Assembly (NCBI GenBank): GCA_963742305.1
Contig: CAVULN010000048.1
Coordinates: 1 to 64,000 of the forward strand
Source of the DNA: Roseiarcus sp963742305
GTDB lineage: Bacteria; Pseudomonadota; Alphaproteobacteria; Rhizobiales; Beijerinckiaceae
Length of the DNA: 64,000 nucleotides
Direction of reading: 5' to 3'
This document shows, in pieces, positions 44,884-54,027 of this stretch; the first letter of the stretch is position 1, and every line of letters begins with the position of its first letter. The position numbers and the translations under genes were made by a program. The notes beneath the pieces are model-generated. The model made no database searches. It was not told the DNA's origin and worked only from the letters and a program-made list of their open reading frames with translations.

Positions 44884-44889
44884 ACCGCC

Positions 44890-45135
44890 TCACTGAAAGA
44901 AGGGAAACAGGCCCTTCCCGTGCTGGCGCAGCCATTCGGCGCTCGATTCGGCCTGATAGAGCGGCGTGTTGTTGAAGTTCCAGGCGCGCTCCTTGGGCGT
45001 GAGCGACTGGGTGGGAATGACCGGCCCCCAGCCGTAGGAGCCCCAGGACGACGAATTGCCCTGCTGGGCGAGAGCCGCGCCGGGCAGGAGGGCGAGGGCG
45101 GCCGCGAGGCCGATCGCCGACAGGGGTTTGGACAT
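44890..45135 (-). CDS. Small secreted protein, paralogue A
   Basis: The 81-residue product has a signal peptide (LSAIGLAAALALLPGAALAQ) and a mature part of about 58 residues containing GNSSSWGSYGWGPVIPTQSL then TPKERAWNFNN. The same blocks occur in the 84-residue protein encoded 135 bases upstream on the same strand (GNSSSYGTEGYGPTVPTQSL). They end similarly with A(E/D)WLR(Q/H)H. I do not know this family. The pair lies where many Rhizobiales carry a heparinase-like gene between rsmB and purH. A good purine-rich site precedes the start. Confidence 0.75.
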   Translation of the reverse strand: MSKPLSAIGLAAALALLPGAALAQQGNSSSWGSYGWGPVIPTQSLTPKERAWNFNNTPLYQAESSAEWLRQHGKGLFPFFQ

Positions 45136-45270
45136 TGGTCTTTCCTTTTTGCAGGTCGTCGCCGGATCGCGCGTCGAGCGCCCATCCAGACGTGAACACC
45201 GGGGCCCGGCCGAATATTCGTGGCCCCGCGGAAGCTTCCGGCCGCTCGTGAAAGTCGGAAGGCGAACCGC

Positions 45271-45525
45271 TCATGGATTGCGATTGTGGCGATAGTGGCC
45301 GTAGCCATTGTGATGGCGAAGCCAGTCCGCCCCGGCTCTCGCGCGCATCTTGCTTTCGTTGGCGTGGTTCCACGACCGCTGGAAGGGGGTCAGCGATTGC
45401 GTGGGGACGGTGGGACCATAGCCCTCCGTGCCGTAGGACGACGAGTTGCCGTTGACCGCCAAGGCGGAAGCGGAGGGAAGGGCGAGCGCGGCGGCAAGGC
45501 CGATGAGCGAAATGATCCTGAGCAT
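45271..45525 (-). CDS. Small secreted protein, paralogue B
   Basis: The 84-residue product has a signal peptide (RIISLIGLAAALALPSASALA) and the shared core GNSSSYGTEGYGPTVPTQSL then TPFQRSWNHAN, followed by GADWLRHHNGYGHYRHNRN, a His/Tyr/Arg-rich tail that paralogue A lacks. The tail could bind metal or nucleic acid or envelope polymer, but that is a guess. The start has AAGGAG upstream. The two genes are probably co-transcribed or independently repeated copies from a recent tandem duplication. Confidence 0.75.
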   Translation of the reverse strand: MLRIISLIGLAAALALPSASALAVNGNSSSYGTEGYGPTVPTQSLTPFQRSWNHANESKMRARAGADWLRHHNGYGHYRHNRNP

Positions 45526-45738
45526 GATCTGCTCCTTAAGAAGCGTTGGCGCTTAACCTCAGGTAAGCGCTCGTTGAGATCGGACAATACCCCAGCGCCG
45601 AGGCGATGACATTTTCGTGAGCCGCTAACCTGGGGCCGATTGCCGGGGTCTGGCGTTCCTAAAGCGTTTTCCGCGCCTCTTGAGCTGTGCTATTGCGCCG
45701 CAACATAGGGGCGCGGCGGAACTGGGGCGGTAGCGGGA

Positions 45739-47340
45739 ATGGCCACGGATATTGTCAAAATCGGGCGGGCGCTGATCTCGGTTTCCGACAAGACCGGTCT
45801 CCTCGATCTCGCCCGCGCGCTGAAACCCTTCGGCGTTGAGCTCCTTTCGACCGGGGGCACGGCCGCGGCCCTCAACGGCGCCGGCTTCGCGGCGGTCGAC
45901 GTGGCGCAGATCACCGGCTTCCCCGAGATGATGGACGGGCGGGTGAAGACGCTGCATCCCAGGCTGCACGGAGGCCTCCTGGCGGTCCGGTCCGACCCTG
46001 CGCATCAGGCGGCGATGATCGCCAACGACATCCCGCCGATCGACCTCCTCGTGGTCAATCTCTACCCGTTCGAAGCGGCGCTCGCGCGGGGCGCTTCGTT
46101 CGCCGACAGAATCGAGAACATCGATGTCGGCGGCCCGGCGATGATCCGCGCCGCGGCCAAGAACCACGACGATGTCGCCGTCATCGTCGACGTGGACGAC
46201 TATGCCGCGCTGATCGACGAACTCAAGCGCAACCAGGGCGCGACCTCGCTCGCCTTCCGCCGCAGGATGGCGCAGAAAGCGTTCGCCCGCACGGCCGCCT
46301 ACGACGCGGCGATCTCCAACTGGCTGGCGCAGGAGACATCCGAGGAGGCGCCGAAATGGCGCGCCGCCGGCGGCGTCCTGCATCCGCGCTCCGGCGCGCT
46401 GCGCTACGGCGAGAACCCGCATCAGCGCGCGGCGCTCTACCTGACCCCCGAGACGCGCCCCGGCGTCGCGACCGCGCGGCAGGTCCAGGGCAAGGACCTG
46501 TCCTTCAACAACATCGGCGACGCCGACGCGGCCTACGAACTGGTCGCCGAATTCGATCCCGCCGAGAGCGCCGCGGTTGCGATCATCAAGCACGCCAACC
46601 CCTGCGGCGCCGCGACCGGCGCCTCGCTCCTCGAGGCTTACGAAAAGGCGCTCGCCTGCGATCCGGTCTCGGCCTTCGGCGGCGTGGTCGCCCTCAACCG
46701 CAGGCTCGACGCGGCCGCCGCCGCCAAGATCGCCGAGATCTTCACCGAGGTTATCATCGCTCCCGGCGCGGACGACGAGGCGCAGGCGATTCTGGCGGCG
46801 AAGAAAAACCTCAGACTCATGCTCGCGGGCGCCCTGCCCGATCCGCGAGCGCCGAGCCTTTCCGTGCGCACCGTGGCCGGCGGGCTCCTGGTCCAGGATC
46901 GCGATCATGGCGCGCTGGAAGAGACCGCGCTCAAGGTCGTGACCAGGCGCGCGCCGACGGCGGCCGAAATGGCGGACCTCCGCTTTGCCTGGGTCGTCGC
47001 CAAGCATGTGAAGTCGAACGCCATCGTCTACGCCAGGGACGGCGCGACGGTCGGCGTCGGCGCGGGCCAGACGTCGCGGGTCGACGCTGCCCGCCTCGCG
47101 GCGCGCAAGGCCGAGGAGGCCGCCGAGATGGCGGGGTTGCCCGAGCCGCTCACCCACGGCTCGGTCGCCGCCTCCGACGCGTTCTTTCCGTTCCCGGACG
47201 GGCTTGTCGCCACCATCGAAGCGGGCGCGACCGCCGTCATCCAGCCCGGCGGATCGGTGCGCGACGCCGACGTGATCGCGGTCGCGGACGAAGCGAACGT
47301 GGCGATGGTCTTCACCGGCATCCGGCATTTCCGCCACTGA
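45739..47340 (+). CDS. purH: Bifunctional AICAR formyltransferase / IMP cyclohydrolase
   Basis: PurH catalyses the last two steps of IMP synthesis. The 533-residue product has the N-terminal IMP cyclohydrolase (MGS-like) domain (ALISVSDKTGLLDLARAL, LLSTGGTAAAL, MMDGRVKTLHPRLHGGLL) and the C-terminal formyltransferase domain (RYGENPHQRAALY, QGKDLSFNNIGDADAAYELV, IIKHANPCGAATG, ending GVAMVFTGIRHFRH-type). The length and both active-site regions are complete. It is one of the clearest calls of the window. Confidence 0.97.
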   Translation: MATDIVKIGRALISVSDKTGLLDLARALKPFGVELLSTGGTAAALNGAGFAAVDVAQITGFPEMMDGRVKTLHPRLHGGLLAVRSDPAHQAAMIANDIPPIDLLVVNLYPFEAALARGASFADRIENIDVGGPAMIRAAAKNHDDVAVIVDVDDYAALIDELKRNQGATSLAFRRRMAQKAFARTAAYDAAISNWLAQETSEEAPKWRAAGGVLHPRSGALRYGENPHQRAALYLTPETRPGVATARQVQGKDLSFNNIGDADAAYELVAEFDPAESAAVAIIKHANPCGAATGASLLEAYEKALACDPVSAFGGVVALNRRLDAAAAAKIAEIFTEVIIAPGADDEAQAILAAKKNLRLMLAGALPDPRAPSLSVRTVAGGLLVQDRDHGALEETALKVVTRRAPTAAEMADLRFAWVVAKHVKSNAIVYARDGATVGVGAGQTSRVDAARLAARKAEEAAEMAGLPEPLTHGSVAASDAFFPFPDGLVATIEAGATAVIQPGGSVRDADVIAVADEANVAMVFTGIRHFRH

Positions 47341-47547
47341 CGGCCGGCGCGCTTTCGCTTAATGACGCTCATATATTGTTAATTATTTTCCGCGTTTGAT
47401 CCGCCGCCGCCCGGCCCCGCAAGGGCGTCTCAACCCAAAATCAACCGTTGAATCGCATCGGTGTTCGACAGACCAGGCTGAGACGGACCGTCGCTCAGCC
47501 TTCGCCGATTGAGACGCTCGGCTTCGATAAGTGAGTGGAGGTCGTTT

Positions 47548-48292
47548 ATGAGGGTTGCTCTGCGCCTGATCGCGCTCGCCGTTGGATTGGCCGCGGCCGG
47601 CGCCGCCGCGGCCGGGACGAAGCAGCCGAGCCTCGCCTCCATTGGCGCGACGGCCGCCGGCGAGGAAAACGACTACCTGGCGTCCGCGAACCTGTGCGCG
47701 AGCCTCGTCGATCAGGTCAACGCCAGGGATCGCTCCAGCAGCAATGCTTTCCGCGAGTCGAGCGCGCCCGACTGGCGCGCCGACGACAAGACGATCGCAG
47801 ACTGCCGGTCGCAGGCCGGTCGCGGCGACGCCGCCGCCGCCTACGCCCTCGGGATCATGTATCGCAAGGGGCTCGGGGTTCCGCAGGACCCGGCCGAGGC
47901 CGCGAAATGGCTCCGCAAGTCGGCGGATCTGGGGCTGGCCCGGGCCCAGACCAGTCTCGGCGCGATGTACGCCTTCGGCGAAGGCGTTCCGCAGAGCCGG
48001 GCGGAAGCGATGAAGTGGACGAAGGCCGGCGGCCGAACAGGGCGACGCTCGCGCGCAATATGTGCTGGGACTGATGTATTGCGACGGCCACGGCGATCCG
48101 CAGGATCTTGTCCAGGCCCACATGTGGCTCAATCTCGCGGCCGCGCAGGGCCTGAGGCAGGCCGGCGCGGCCCGCGACCAGGTCGCGGCATGGATCGGGT
48201 CGCCGGCCGAGACCGCCAAAGCGCAGCAGATGGCGGTCGAGCGCAGCGCGGCGGGGGCGCGGCTGGCGGGAGAGATCCAGCCGAGGCCGTGA
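47548..48292 (+). CDS. Sel1-like repeat secreted protein (frameshift)
   Basis: The protein starts with a signal peptide (LRLIALAVGLAAAGAAAAG) and has at least three Sel1/TPR-like repeats: AAAYALGIMYRKGLGVPQDP, ARAQTSLGAMYAFGEGVPQS and, after a one-base break near 48030, ARAQYVLGLMYCDGHGDPQD with a final AHMWLNLAAAQG repeat. GGAGG lies seven bases before the ATG at 47548. Sel1 repeats mediate protein contacts, often in envelope or signalling complexes. Without the break the product would be about 247 residues. The break again resolves by removing a single base. Confidence 0.83.
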
Positions 48293-48336
48293 CGGAGACC
48301 AGAGCGCTCGGCTATTCGGTCGAATCGCCGCGCGCT

Positions 48337-48844
48337 CTACCGGTCGGGCGAGACGATCACCGAAATCCGCTCGCCCGGGACGCCGCTGAACTGGAGCGCG
48401 AGCGGACGGGCCGGCAGATCGAACTTGACGCTCTTGCGCGCCCCTTCGCAGTCCTTCGCGCCGCTGAACGCGATCGGATGCAGGTAGGCCCCGCCGTCAA
48501 GCACGTCGACCCAGGCCGCCGGGGGACATGGTGAGCCGGTAGACGCCCGGCTTCGCCGGCGCGGCGAGGGCGAAATGGCCCGCGAAGCTTGAAGGATATT
48601 TCGACGCCCGCTCAGGCGCCTTCGGCAACCCGGCGGCCGACAACGGCTGAAGCTCGAGCGTCGTCGCGACGCCGTAGGCGACCGCTCCGCCGTTGGGGAG
48701 CGAAGGCTTGTCCGCGCGGACGAGCGCCGCCCGGTCGCTTTCGATCGACCATTTGAACCCGCCGCAGCCCGACCCCTCCTGCGCCTGAACCAGGCCCGGC
48801 GCCGCGATCAGCGCGACCGCCGCGAGCCATCGGCGGACGGTCAT
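48337..48844 (-). CDS. Secreted protein of unknown function (frameshift)
   Basis: From the ATG at 48844 the protein has a signal peptide (RRWLAAVALIAAPGLVQAQ) and a beta-rich mature part (GFKWSIESDRAALVRADKPS, VYRLTMSP). Near 48530 an extra base ends the frame early; in the next frame the chain continues AAWVDVLDGGAYLHPIAFSG, KFDLPARPLALQFSGV and ends ISVIVSPDR at 48337, a composition that matches the first part. The start overlaps the stop of the upstream S41 protease gene by four bases, so it is the last gene of the envelope operon. The family is not recognised. Confidence 0.72.
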
Positions 48845-50160
48845 TTCGAGGTCACGGCCGTCGCGGGCGGATCGGGGCTGCGCAGCGTCTCGGCCTTGGC
48901 GCCATGCAGGAACTCGACCGCCGCCTCGAGCTGCGTGTCCTTGGCCCGGTCCGGCGGCACATAGGCGTCGGAGCCCTTCTCCTCTTCGCCGGCGTTCTTC
49001 AGATGTCCAGCGAGCGAGGCTTCTCCCATGCTCGAGACCTTGCCCTTCAGGTCGTCGGGAATGTTTTCGAGCACCCTGATGTCGGGCACGATCCCCTTGG
49101 CCTGGATCGAGCGGCCCGAGGGCGTGTAGTAGCGGGCCGTGGTCAGCTTGAGGGCGCCATTCTCGCCGAGCGGCAGGATGGTCTGAACCGACCCCTTGCC
49201 GAATGAACGCGTGCCGATCAGCGTCGCGCGCTTGAGATCCTGAAGCGCGCCAGAGACGATCTCCGAGGCGGATGCCGATCCGCCATTGATCAGCACCACG
49301 ACAGGCTTTTGCTGCGCGAGGTCAACCCCGGAGCGAGCGGAGTAACGCTGCACCTGGTCCGGATTCCGGCCCCGCGTCGAAACGATTTCGCCGCTGTCGA
49401 TGAAGGCGTTGGTGATCTCGACCGCCTGGTTGAGCAACCCGCCGGGATTGTTGCGCAGGTCGAGAATATAGCCCTTGAGCTTCGCCTGTCCGGGGTCGGC
49501 GCGAAAATGATCGAAGGCCTTGCGCACCCCGTCATACGCCTCCTGGTTGAACTGGGTGACGCGGATATAGCCGATGTCGCCGCTCTCGAGGTGCGAGCGC
49601 ACCGACTGGACATGGATGATCTCGCGGACGATCGTGACCTCTCTGACGTCCCGGTTCGCTCCCCGCTCGACGGTGAGCCTGACCGACGACTTGGCCGGAC
49701 CGCGCATCTTGTCGACCGCTTCCTTGAGGCTCATTCCCTTGACGGGCGTGTCGTCGATGCGAGTCACCAGATCGCCGGACAACATCCCGGCGCGCGCGGC
49801 CGGCGTGTCGTCGATCGGCGTCACCACCTTGACCAGGCCGTCCTCCATCATCACCTCGAGGCCGAGGCCGCCAAATTCCTCGCCTTTCATGCTGCTCTGG
49901 AAGTCCTGCAGCGCCTTGGGGTCGAAATAGTTCGAATGCGGGTCGAGCGACGACAGCATGCCGTCGATCGCCCCCTTGATCATTTTCTGGTCGTCAGGCT
50001 TCTCGGCGTAGTTGTCGCGGACCTTGTTGAACACCTCAGCGAACAGCGCGAGCTTGTCGTTGGCGCTTGACCCCGCCGCCCGCAGCGCGCCGTGAGAGGC
50101 GCCGACCAGGACGACCCCGGCGGCGACCCCATAGGCAAGATAGGAGAGACCTTTTCTCAT
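48841..50160 (-). CDS. S41 family C-terminal processing peptidase, copy 2
   Basis: The 439-residue protein has an N-terminal membrane anchor/signal (GVAAGVVLVGASHGALRA), a PDZ domain (LGLEVMMEDGLVKVVTPIDD, AGMLSGDLVTRIDDTPV) and the S41 catalytic core with the nucleophile Ser in GGSASASEIVSGAL and the Lys in GTRSFGKGSVQTI. CtpA-type proteases cleave periplasmic proteins, including peptidoglycan hydrolases. A paralogous gene of almost the same build lies 22 bases upstream. The two differ most in the C-terminal tail. The stop overlaps the next start. Confidence 0.92.
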   Translation of the reverse strand: MRKGLSYLAYGVAAGVVLVGASHGALRAAGSSANDKLALFAEVFNKVRDNYAEKPDDQKMIKGAIDGMLSSLDPHSNYFDPKALQDFQSSMKGEEFGGLGLEVMMEDGLVKVVTPIDDTPAARAGMLSGDLVTRIDDTPVKGMSLKEAVDKMRGPAKSSVRLTVERGANRDVREVTIVREIIHVQSVRSHLESGDIGYIRVTQFNQEAYDGVRKAFDHFRADPGQAKLKGYILDLRNNPGGLLNQAVEITNAFIDSGEIVSTRGRNPDQVQRYSARSGVDLAQQKPVVVLINGGSASASEIVSGALQDLKRATLIGTRSFGKGSVQTILPLGENGALKLTTARYYTPSGRSIQAKGIVPDIRVLENIPDDLKGKVSSMGEASLAGHLKNAGEEEKGSDAYVPPDRAKDTQLEAAVEFLHGAKAETLRSPDPPATAVTSK

Positions 50161-50182
50161 CGGCCGAAGTCCGCTTCGCGCA

Positions 50183-51577
50183 TCAGTTCGGCTTGGCGGG
50201 GCCAGTCTGGCCCGGGCCGGACGGCGCGGCCGGCGCCGCGGGCGGATCGGACTTCGGCGGGGCCGCGTCGGCCTTGACCGCCGGCTCCGGGTGCTTGACC
50301 CCATGCAGGAGATCGACGGCGGCGATGAGCTGCTTGTCGTCCTTCTCGTTCGGGGGCACATAGGCCTGCGACGCGCTCGTATCCTCCTTGCCATTGGCGA
50401 GATGGCCCTTGAGCGAGGCCTCGCCCTTCATGTCGTCCTTGCCCTTGAGGTCCTCAGGCACATCCTCCAGCACCTTGATGTCGGGTTCGATCCCCTTGGC
50501 CTGGATCGAGCGGCCCGAGGGCGTGTAGTAGCGCGCCGTCGTCAGTCTCAGCGCGCCGTTCTCGCCGAGCGGCATGATCGTCTGCACCGAGCCCTTGCCG
50601 AACGACCGGGTGCCGATCAGCGTCGCGCGCTTGTGATCCTGCAGGGCGCCCGAGACGATTTCCGACGCCGAGGCGGAGCCGCCGTTGATCAGCACCACCA
50701 GAGGCTTGCCGCCCGACAGGTCGCCGCCCGGCTTGGCGTCGAAGCGCTGCGTCTCGTCGGCCGTGCGGCCGCGGGTGGAGACGATCTCGCCCCGGTCGAT
50801 GAACGAATTGACCACGTCGATCGACTGGTCGAGCAGGCCGCCGGGGTTGTTGCGAAGGTCGAGGATGTAGCCCTTGAACTTGTCGGCCGGAATCTCGCTG
50901 TGCAGCTTGTCCATCGCGGCCTTCAGGCCGTCTTCGGTCTGCTCGGTGAACTGGGTGATGCGGATATAGCCGATGTCGCCGTCCTCGACGTGCGAGCGCA
51001 CCGACTGGACGTGGATGAGCTCGCGGACGATGGTGAAGTCCTTGACGTCCTTCTTCGGGCCCCGGACGACCTTGAGCTTCACCGCCGAATTGATCGAGCC
51101 GCGCATTTTCTCGACCGCCTGATCGAGCGTCAGCCCTTGCGTCGACTGGTCGTCGATGGCGGTGATGATGTCGCCCGAAAGCACCCCCGCCTTGGCGGCC
51201 GGCGTGTCGTCGATCGGCGTCACCACCTTGATGAGGCCGTCCTCCTGCGTCACCTCGATGCCAAGCCCGCCGAACTCGCCCTTCGTCTGGACCTGCATGT
51301 CGCGGAACTGTTTGGCGTCCATGTAGCTCGAATGGGGATCGAGCGAGGACAGCATGCCGTTGATCGCGGCCGTGATCAGCTTCAATTCGTCCGGCTTCTC
51401 GACATAGTCGTTGCGGATCTTGTCGAACACGTCGCCGAACAGGTTCAGCTGCCGATACGTATCCGCCGCCGCGGCATAGGCGGCGGGGCTCATGTACATC
51501 AGCGCCTGCGGCGCCGTGACGGCGGCCGCAGCCCCCAAAACAACTCCGACTCCCAGGTAACCAGCTTTACGAATCAT
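50183..51577 (-). CDS. ctpA: S41 family C-terminal processing peptidase, copy 1
   Basis: The 464-residue protein has the same plan as copy 2: membrane anchor (AGYLGVGVVLGAAAAVTAPQ), PDZ domain (AGVLSGDIITAIDDQ), GGSASASEIVSGAL with the nucleophile Ser and GTRSFGKGSVQTIMPL with the Lys. A long Ala/Pro-rich tail follows. Its ATG at 51577 overlaps the stop of the EnvC-like gene, the position of ctpA in other Rhizobiales, so this is taken as the ancestral copy. An in-frame Met twelve codons earlier would extend it into envC. Confidence 0.93.
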   Translation of the reverse strand: MIRKAGYLGVGVVLGAAAAVTAPQALMYMSPAAYAAAADTYRQLNLFGDVFDKIRNDYVEKPDELKLITAAINGMLSSLDPHSSYMDAKQFRDMQVQTKGEFGGLGIEVTQEDGLIKVVTPIDDTPAAKAGVLSGDIITAIDDQSTQGLTLDQAVEKMRGSINSAVKLKVVRGPKKDVKDFTIVRELIHVQSVRSHVEDGDIGYIRITQFTEQTEDGLKAAMDKLHSEIPADKFKGYILDLRNNPGGLLDQSIDVVNSFIDRGEIVSTRGRTADETQRFDAKPGGDLSGGKPLVVLINGGSASASEIVSGALQDHKRATLIGTRSFGKGSVQTIMPLGENGALRLTTARYYTPSGRSIQAKGIEPDIKVLEDVPEDLKGKDDMKGEASLKGHLANGKEDTSASQAYVPPNEKDDKQLIAAVDLLHGVKHPEPAVKADAAPPKSDPPAAPAAPSGPGQTGPAKPN

Positions 51578-52890
51578 CCGCGCGCCTTCTCGATGTCTGA
51601 CTTCGCCCACCACGGCCCCGGATCAATCGCAGCACCGTCCTTACGCAGCTCGATATAGAGCACCGGCCGCGATCCGCCAACTGCAGCGGCCGCCGCCATG
51701 CGGGCGGATCCGTCGCCCATGACGCCGACCGGCTCTCCCGCGAGGACGAACTCGCCGGACTGGACATTGATTCGGTCCATGCCGGCAAGCAGGACATAAT
51801 ATCCTCCGCCCGCGTCGATTATCAAGAGTTGCCCGTAACTGCGGTAGGCGCCGGCGAAAAGAACCGCCCCGTCCGCGGGCGCGGAAACGGTCGCCCCGGC
51901 GGGCGTCCCCAAGAGGACCCCCCGTTCCGTGCTGCCGAGCCCGTCCGGGTCGCCGAATGACTTCAGGATCGCGCCTGCGGCGGGCAGCGGCGCCTGTCCC
52001 TTGGCGTCGGCGAAGGCGATTTCGGGCTTGAGGCGCCCGGGATCGCCGCGGCGCGCGGCCTTCGCCCTCTCCTCGATGTCGGTCGCGACCGCCACCTTGG
52101 CCGCATGAGCCGCGGCGGCCGCGGCGATGCGGGCGGCGTTTTCGGCGTCGAGCTTGGCGATGAGATCCTTGAGCGAGGTCGCCCGTTTGCCAAGTTCGTC
52201 GGCGCGCTCCTGCTGGGAGCCGAGCGCGTCCTGCGCCACGGCCAGGGACTGCTTGCGCGCGTCGATGAGCGCGGCGAGGCGCGTCTTGTCGAGGGCGAGC
52301 GCTTTCCCCCGCTCGGTGAGTTCGTCGCGCTCGCGGGCGATCAACTCGCGCGTCGTTGCGAGGCCGTCGAGGTCGCGGCGCGCCGCTTCGACCTCCGATT
52401 TCAGTTCCGGAATGAGCGAGCCCATCACCGTCGCCGCGCGCACCGCCTCGGCCATGTCGCCCGGCCGGACGAGAATGGCGGGGGGAGGATTGGCGCCCAT
52501 CCGCTGAAGGGCGGCGAGCACGTCGGCGATCACCGCGCGCCTGCGCTGAAGCGAGCCCGCGAGCTGATCGGCCGCGGCGTTGAGAGCGGCCAGCTTGTCG
52601 GCAGCGGCGGCCGCGCCGCGTTCGGCGTCCTGCACCTTGGCCGTGGTGTCGATGAGCGCGGCGGCGAGGCGCGCCCGATCGGCGCGAACCGACTCGATCT
52701 CCGCCTCGATCGCCCGGCGCTGATCCTCCGACTGGCGCAGCGTATCCTCAACGCCGCGCAGCTCCATTTCGGTCTCCGCCCGCTGCGGGCCGGACGACGC
52801 CGCGGGCGGATTGGGCTGGGCGGGGTCGGCGAACACGCCCGACGCCGCGCCGAGCGAGGCGAGGAGAGCCCCAGCCCCGGCCCAATTCAT
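51574..52890 (-). CDS. EnvC-like murein hydrolase activator (degenerate LytM domain)
   Basis: The 438-residue protein has a signal peptide (NWAGAGALLASLGAASGVFA), long coiled coils (about residues 40-290) and a C-terminal LytM/M23 domain. In that domain the metal-binding motifs are lost: the usual H(x)3D region reads ERGVLLGTPAG and the HxH region reads LYIELR. That loss is typical of EnvC, which activates amidases at the septum without cutting peptidoglycan itself. The start at 52890 fits the signal peptide; a GTG at 52983 would add 31 uncharacteristic residues. It precedes ctpA with a four-base overlap. Confidence 0.9.
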   Translation of the reverse strand: MNWAGAGALLASLGAASGVFADPAQPNPPAASSGPQRAETEMELRGVEDTLRQSEDQRRAIEAEIESVRADRARLAAALIDTTAKVQDAERGAAAAADKLAALNAAADQLAGSLQRRRAVIADVLAALQRMGANPPPAILVRPGDMAEAVRAATVMGSLIPELKSEVEAARRDLDGLATTRELIARERDELTERGKALALDKTRLAALIDARKQSLAVAQDALGSQQERADELGKRATSLKDLIAKLDAENAARIAAAAAAHAAKVAVATDIEERAKAARRGDPGRLKPEIAFADAKGQAPLPAAGAILKSFGDPDGLGSTERGVLLGTPAGATVSAPADGAVLFAGAYRSYGQLLIIDAGGGYYVLLAGMDRINVQSGEFVLAGEPVGVMGDGSARMAAAAAVGGSRPVLYIELRKDGAAIDPGPWWAKSDIEKARG

Positions 52891-53026
52891 CCGATGCGCC
52901 TTGAGCGTTGCGACATGCGCGGCAGGGATCACCAAATCTAGCCAATATCGGGGCGTTTCAGCGTCTTGCGAGGATTTTGCCACTATCGCGCGTTCATGAC
53001 CGCCAAGTCCAGCCGAAATGCGGGGC

Positions 53027-53509
53027 TTAGGCCCGATGATAGGGGTGGCCGGCGAGAATCGTCATCGCCCGGTAGAGCTGTTCGCCGGCCATCACCCGGA
53101 CGAGCTGGTGGGGCCAGGTCATCGCGCCGAAACTGACGATCCGGCGAGCGGCGGGCCTTAGCGACGGGTCGAGGCCGTCCGGCCCGCCGATCGCGACCGC
53201 GTAAGCCGGCGTCGAGGCGTCCCGCGCCCGGCCGATGTCATGCGCCCATTCCTCGCTGGTCGCCGGCGGCCCCCGCTCATCGAGCAAAACCAGGGCTGCG
53301 CCCCTGGCCACGGCGGCGAGGATGCCCCTGCCCTCTTCCGACCGCCGGTCGTCCGCCCGGCGGGCGCGCAATTCGCTGATTTCGCTCAGATCGACGCCGG
53401 CGAGGCCCGCGCCCCGCGCAGCCTGCGCCAGTCGCTCGAAGTAGCGATCGAACAGCAAACGCTCCGGCCCCGCCTTGAGTTTGCCGACGCAAACCAGCGC
53501 GAGGCGCAT
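53027..53509 (-). CDS. rlmH: 23S rRNA pseudouridine-1915 N3-methyltransferase RlmH
   Basis: RlmH is a SPOUT-class methyltransferase acting on 70S ribosomes. The 160-residue product starts LALVCVGKLKAGPERLLFDR and has LVLLDERGPPATSEEWA, the SAM-site FAIGGPDG-type motif (VAIGGPDGLDPSLR), LSFGAMTWPHQLVRVMAGEQ-type C-terminus (SFGAMTWPHQLVRVMAGEQL), and ends GHPYHRA with the invariant HxYH-type tail. It directly follows rsfS (three bases), as in most Rhizobiales. Confidence 0.96.
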   Translation of the reverse strand: MRLALVCVGKLKAGPERLLFDRYFERLAQAARGAGLAGVDLSEISELRARRADDRRSEEGRGILAAVARGAALVLLDERGPPATSEEWAHDIGRARDASTPAYAVAIGGPDGLDPSLRPAARRIVSFGAMTWPHQLVRVMAGEQLYRAMTILAGHPYHRA

Positions 53510-53512
53510 GGT

Positions 53513-53917
53513 TCAGACCTGCCCGCGATCTCCGGGCCGGTCCGCGCTCCACATCTTCTCGAGATTATAGAACCGCCGGACATCCGGCCGGAAGATGTGG
53601 ACGATGGCGTTCTGCGCGTCGAGCAGCACCCAGTCGCAAAGCGGCATGCCTTCAACTTTCGGTGAAGGGTAGCCGGCGTCGCGACAGGCTTTGACCACCC
53701 GGTCGGCGATGGCGCCGACATGCACGCTGGAACGGCCGGAGGCGATGATCATTCGGTCGGCGAGGGTCGTGCGGCCGGAGAGATCGATCGAGACGATCTC
53801 CTCGGCCTTGGCGTCCTCGAGTCCATTGACGATGATCTGCGACAAGAAATCGGCCGTCGGCGAGTTATCGGAGGCGGCCGGGCTGCGGACGTCAGACGCC
53901 GCAGCGGGGTGAGGCAT
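53513..53917 (-). CDS. rsfS: Ribosome silencing factor RsfS
   Basis: RsfS binds ribosomal protein uL14 and blocks subunit joining in slow growth. The 134-residue product contains LEDAKAEEIVSIDLSGRTTL, DRMIIASGRSSVHVGAIADR, GYPSPKVEGMPLCDWVLLDA and VHIFRPDVRRFYNLEKMW, the standard blocks. The first 20 or so residues are variable, so the start (53917) is only likely. It begins the rsfS-rlmH-envC-ctpA block; nadD, its common upstream partner, is not present. Confidence 0.94.
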   Translation of the reverse strand: MPHPAAASDVRSPAASDNSPTADFLSQIIVNGLEDAKAEEIVSIDLSGRTTLADRMIIASGRSSVHVGAIADRVVKACRDAGYPSPKVEGMPLCDWVLLDAQNAIVHIFRPDVRRFYNLEKMWSADRPGDRGQV

Positions 53918-54027
53918 GAGGTTCAGCGTCGCGTTCCTCTTCACGCGGGGTCGATTCGCGCCCGCGAATGTCCAAAAGATGCGATCTTGAGCGTCGCATT
54001 TCAAGCTTGCCCCGGCCAAGCGGCAGT

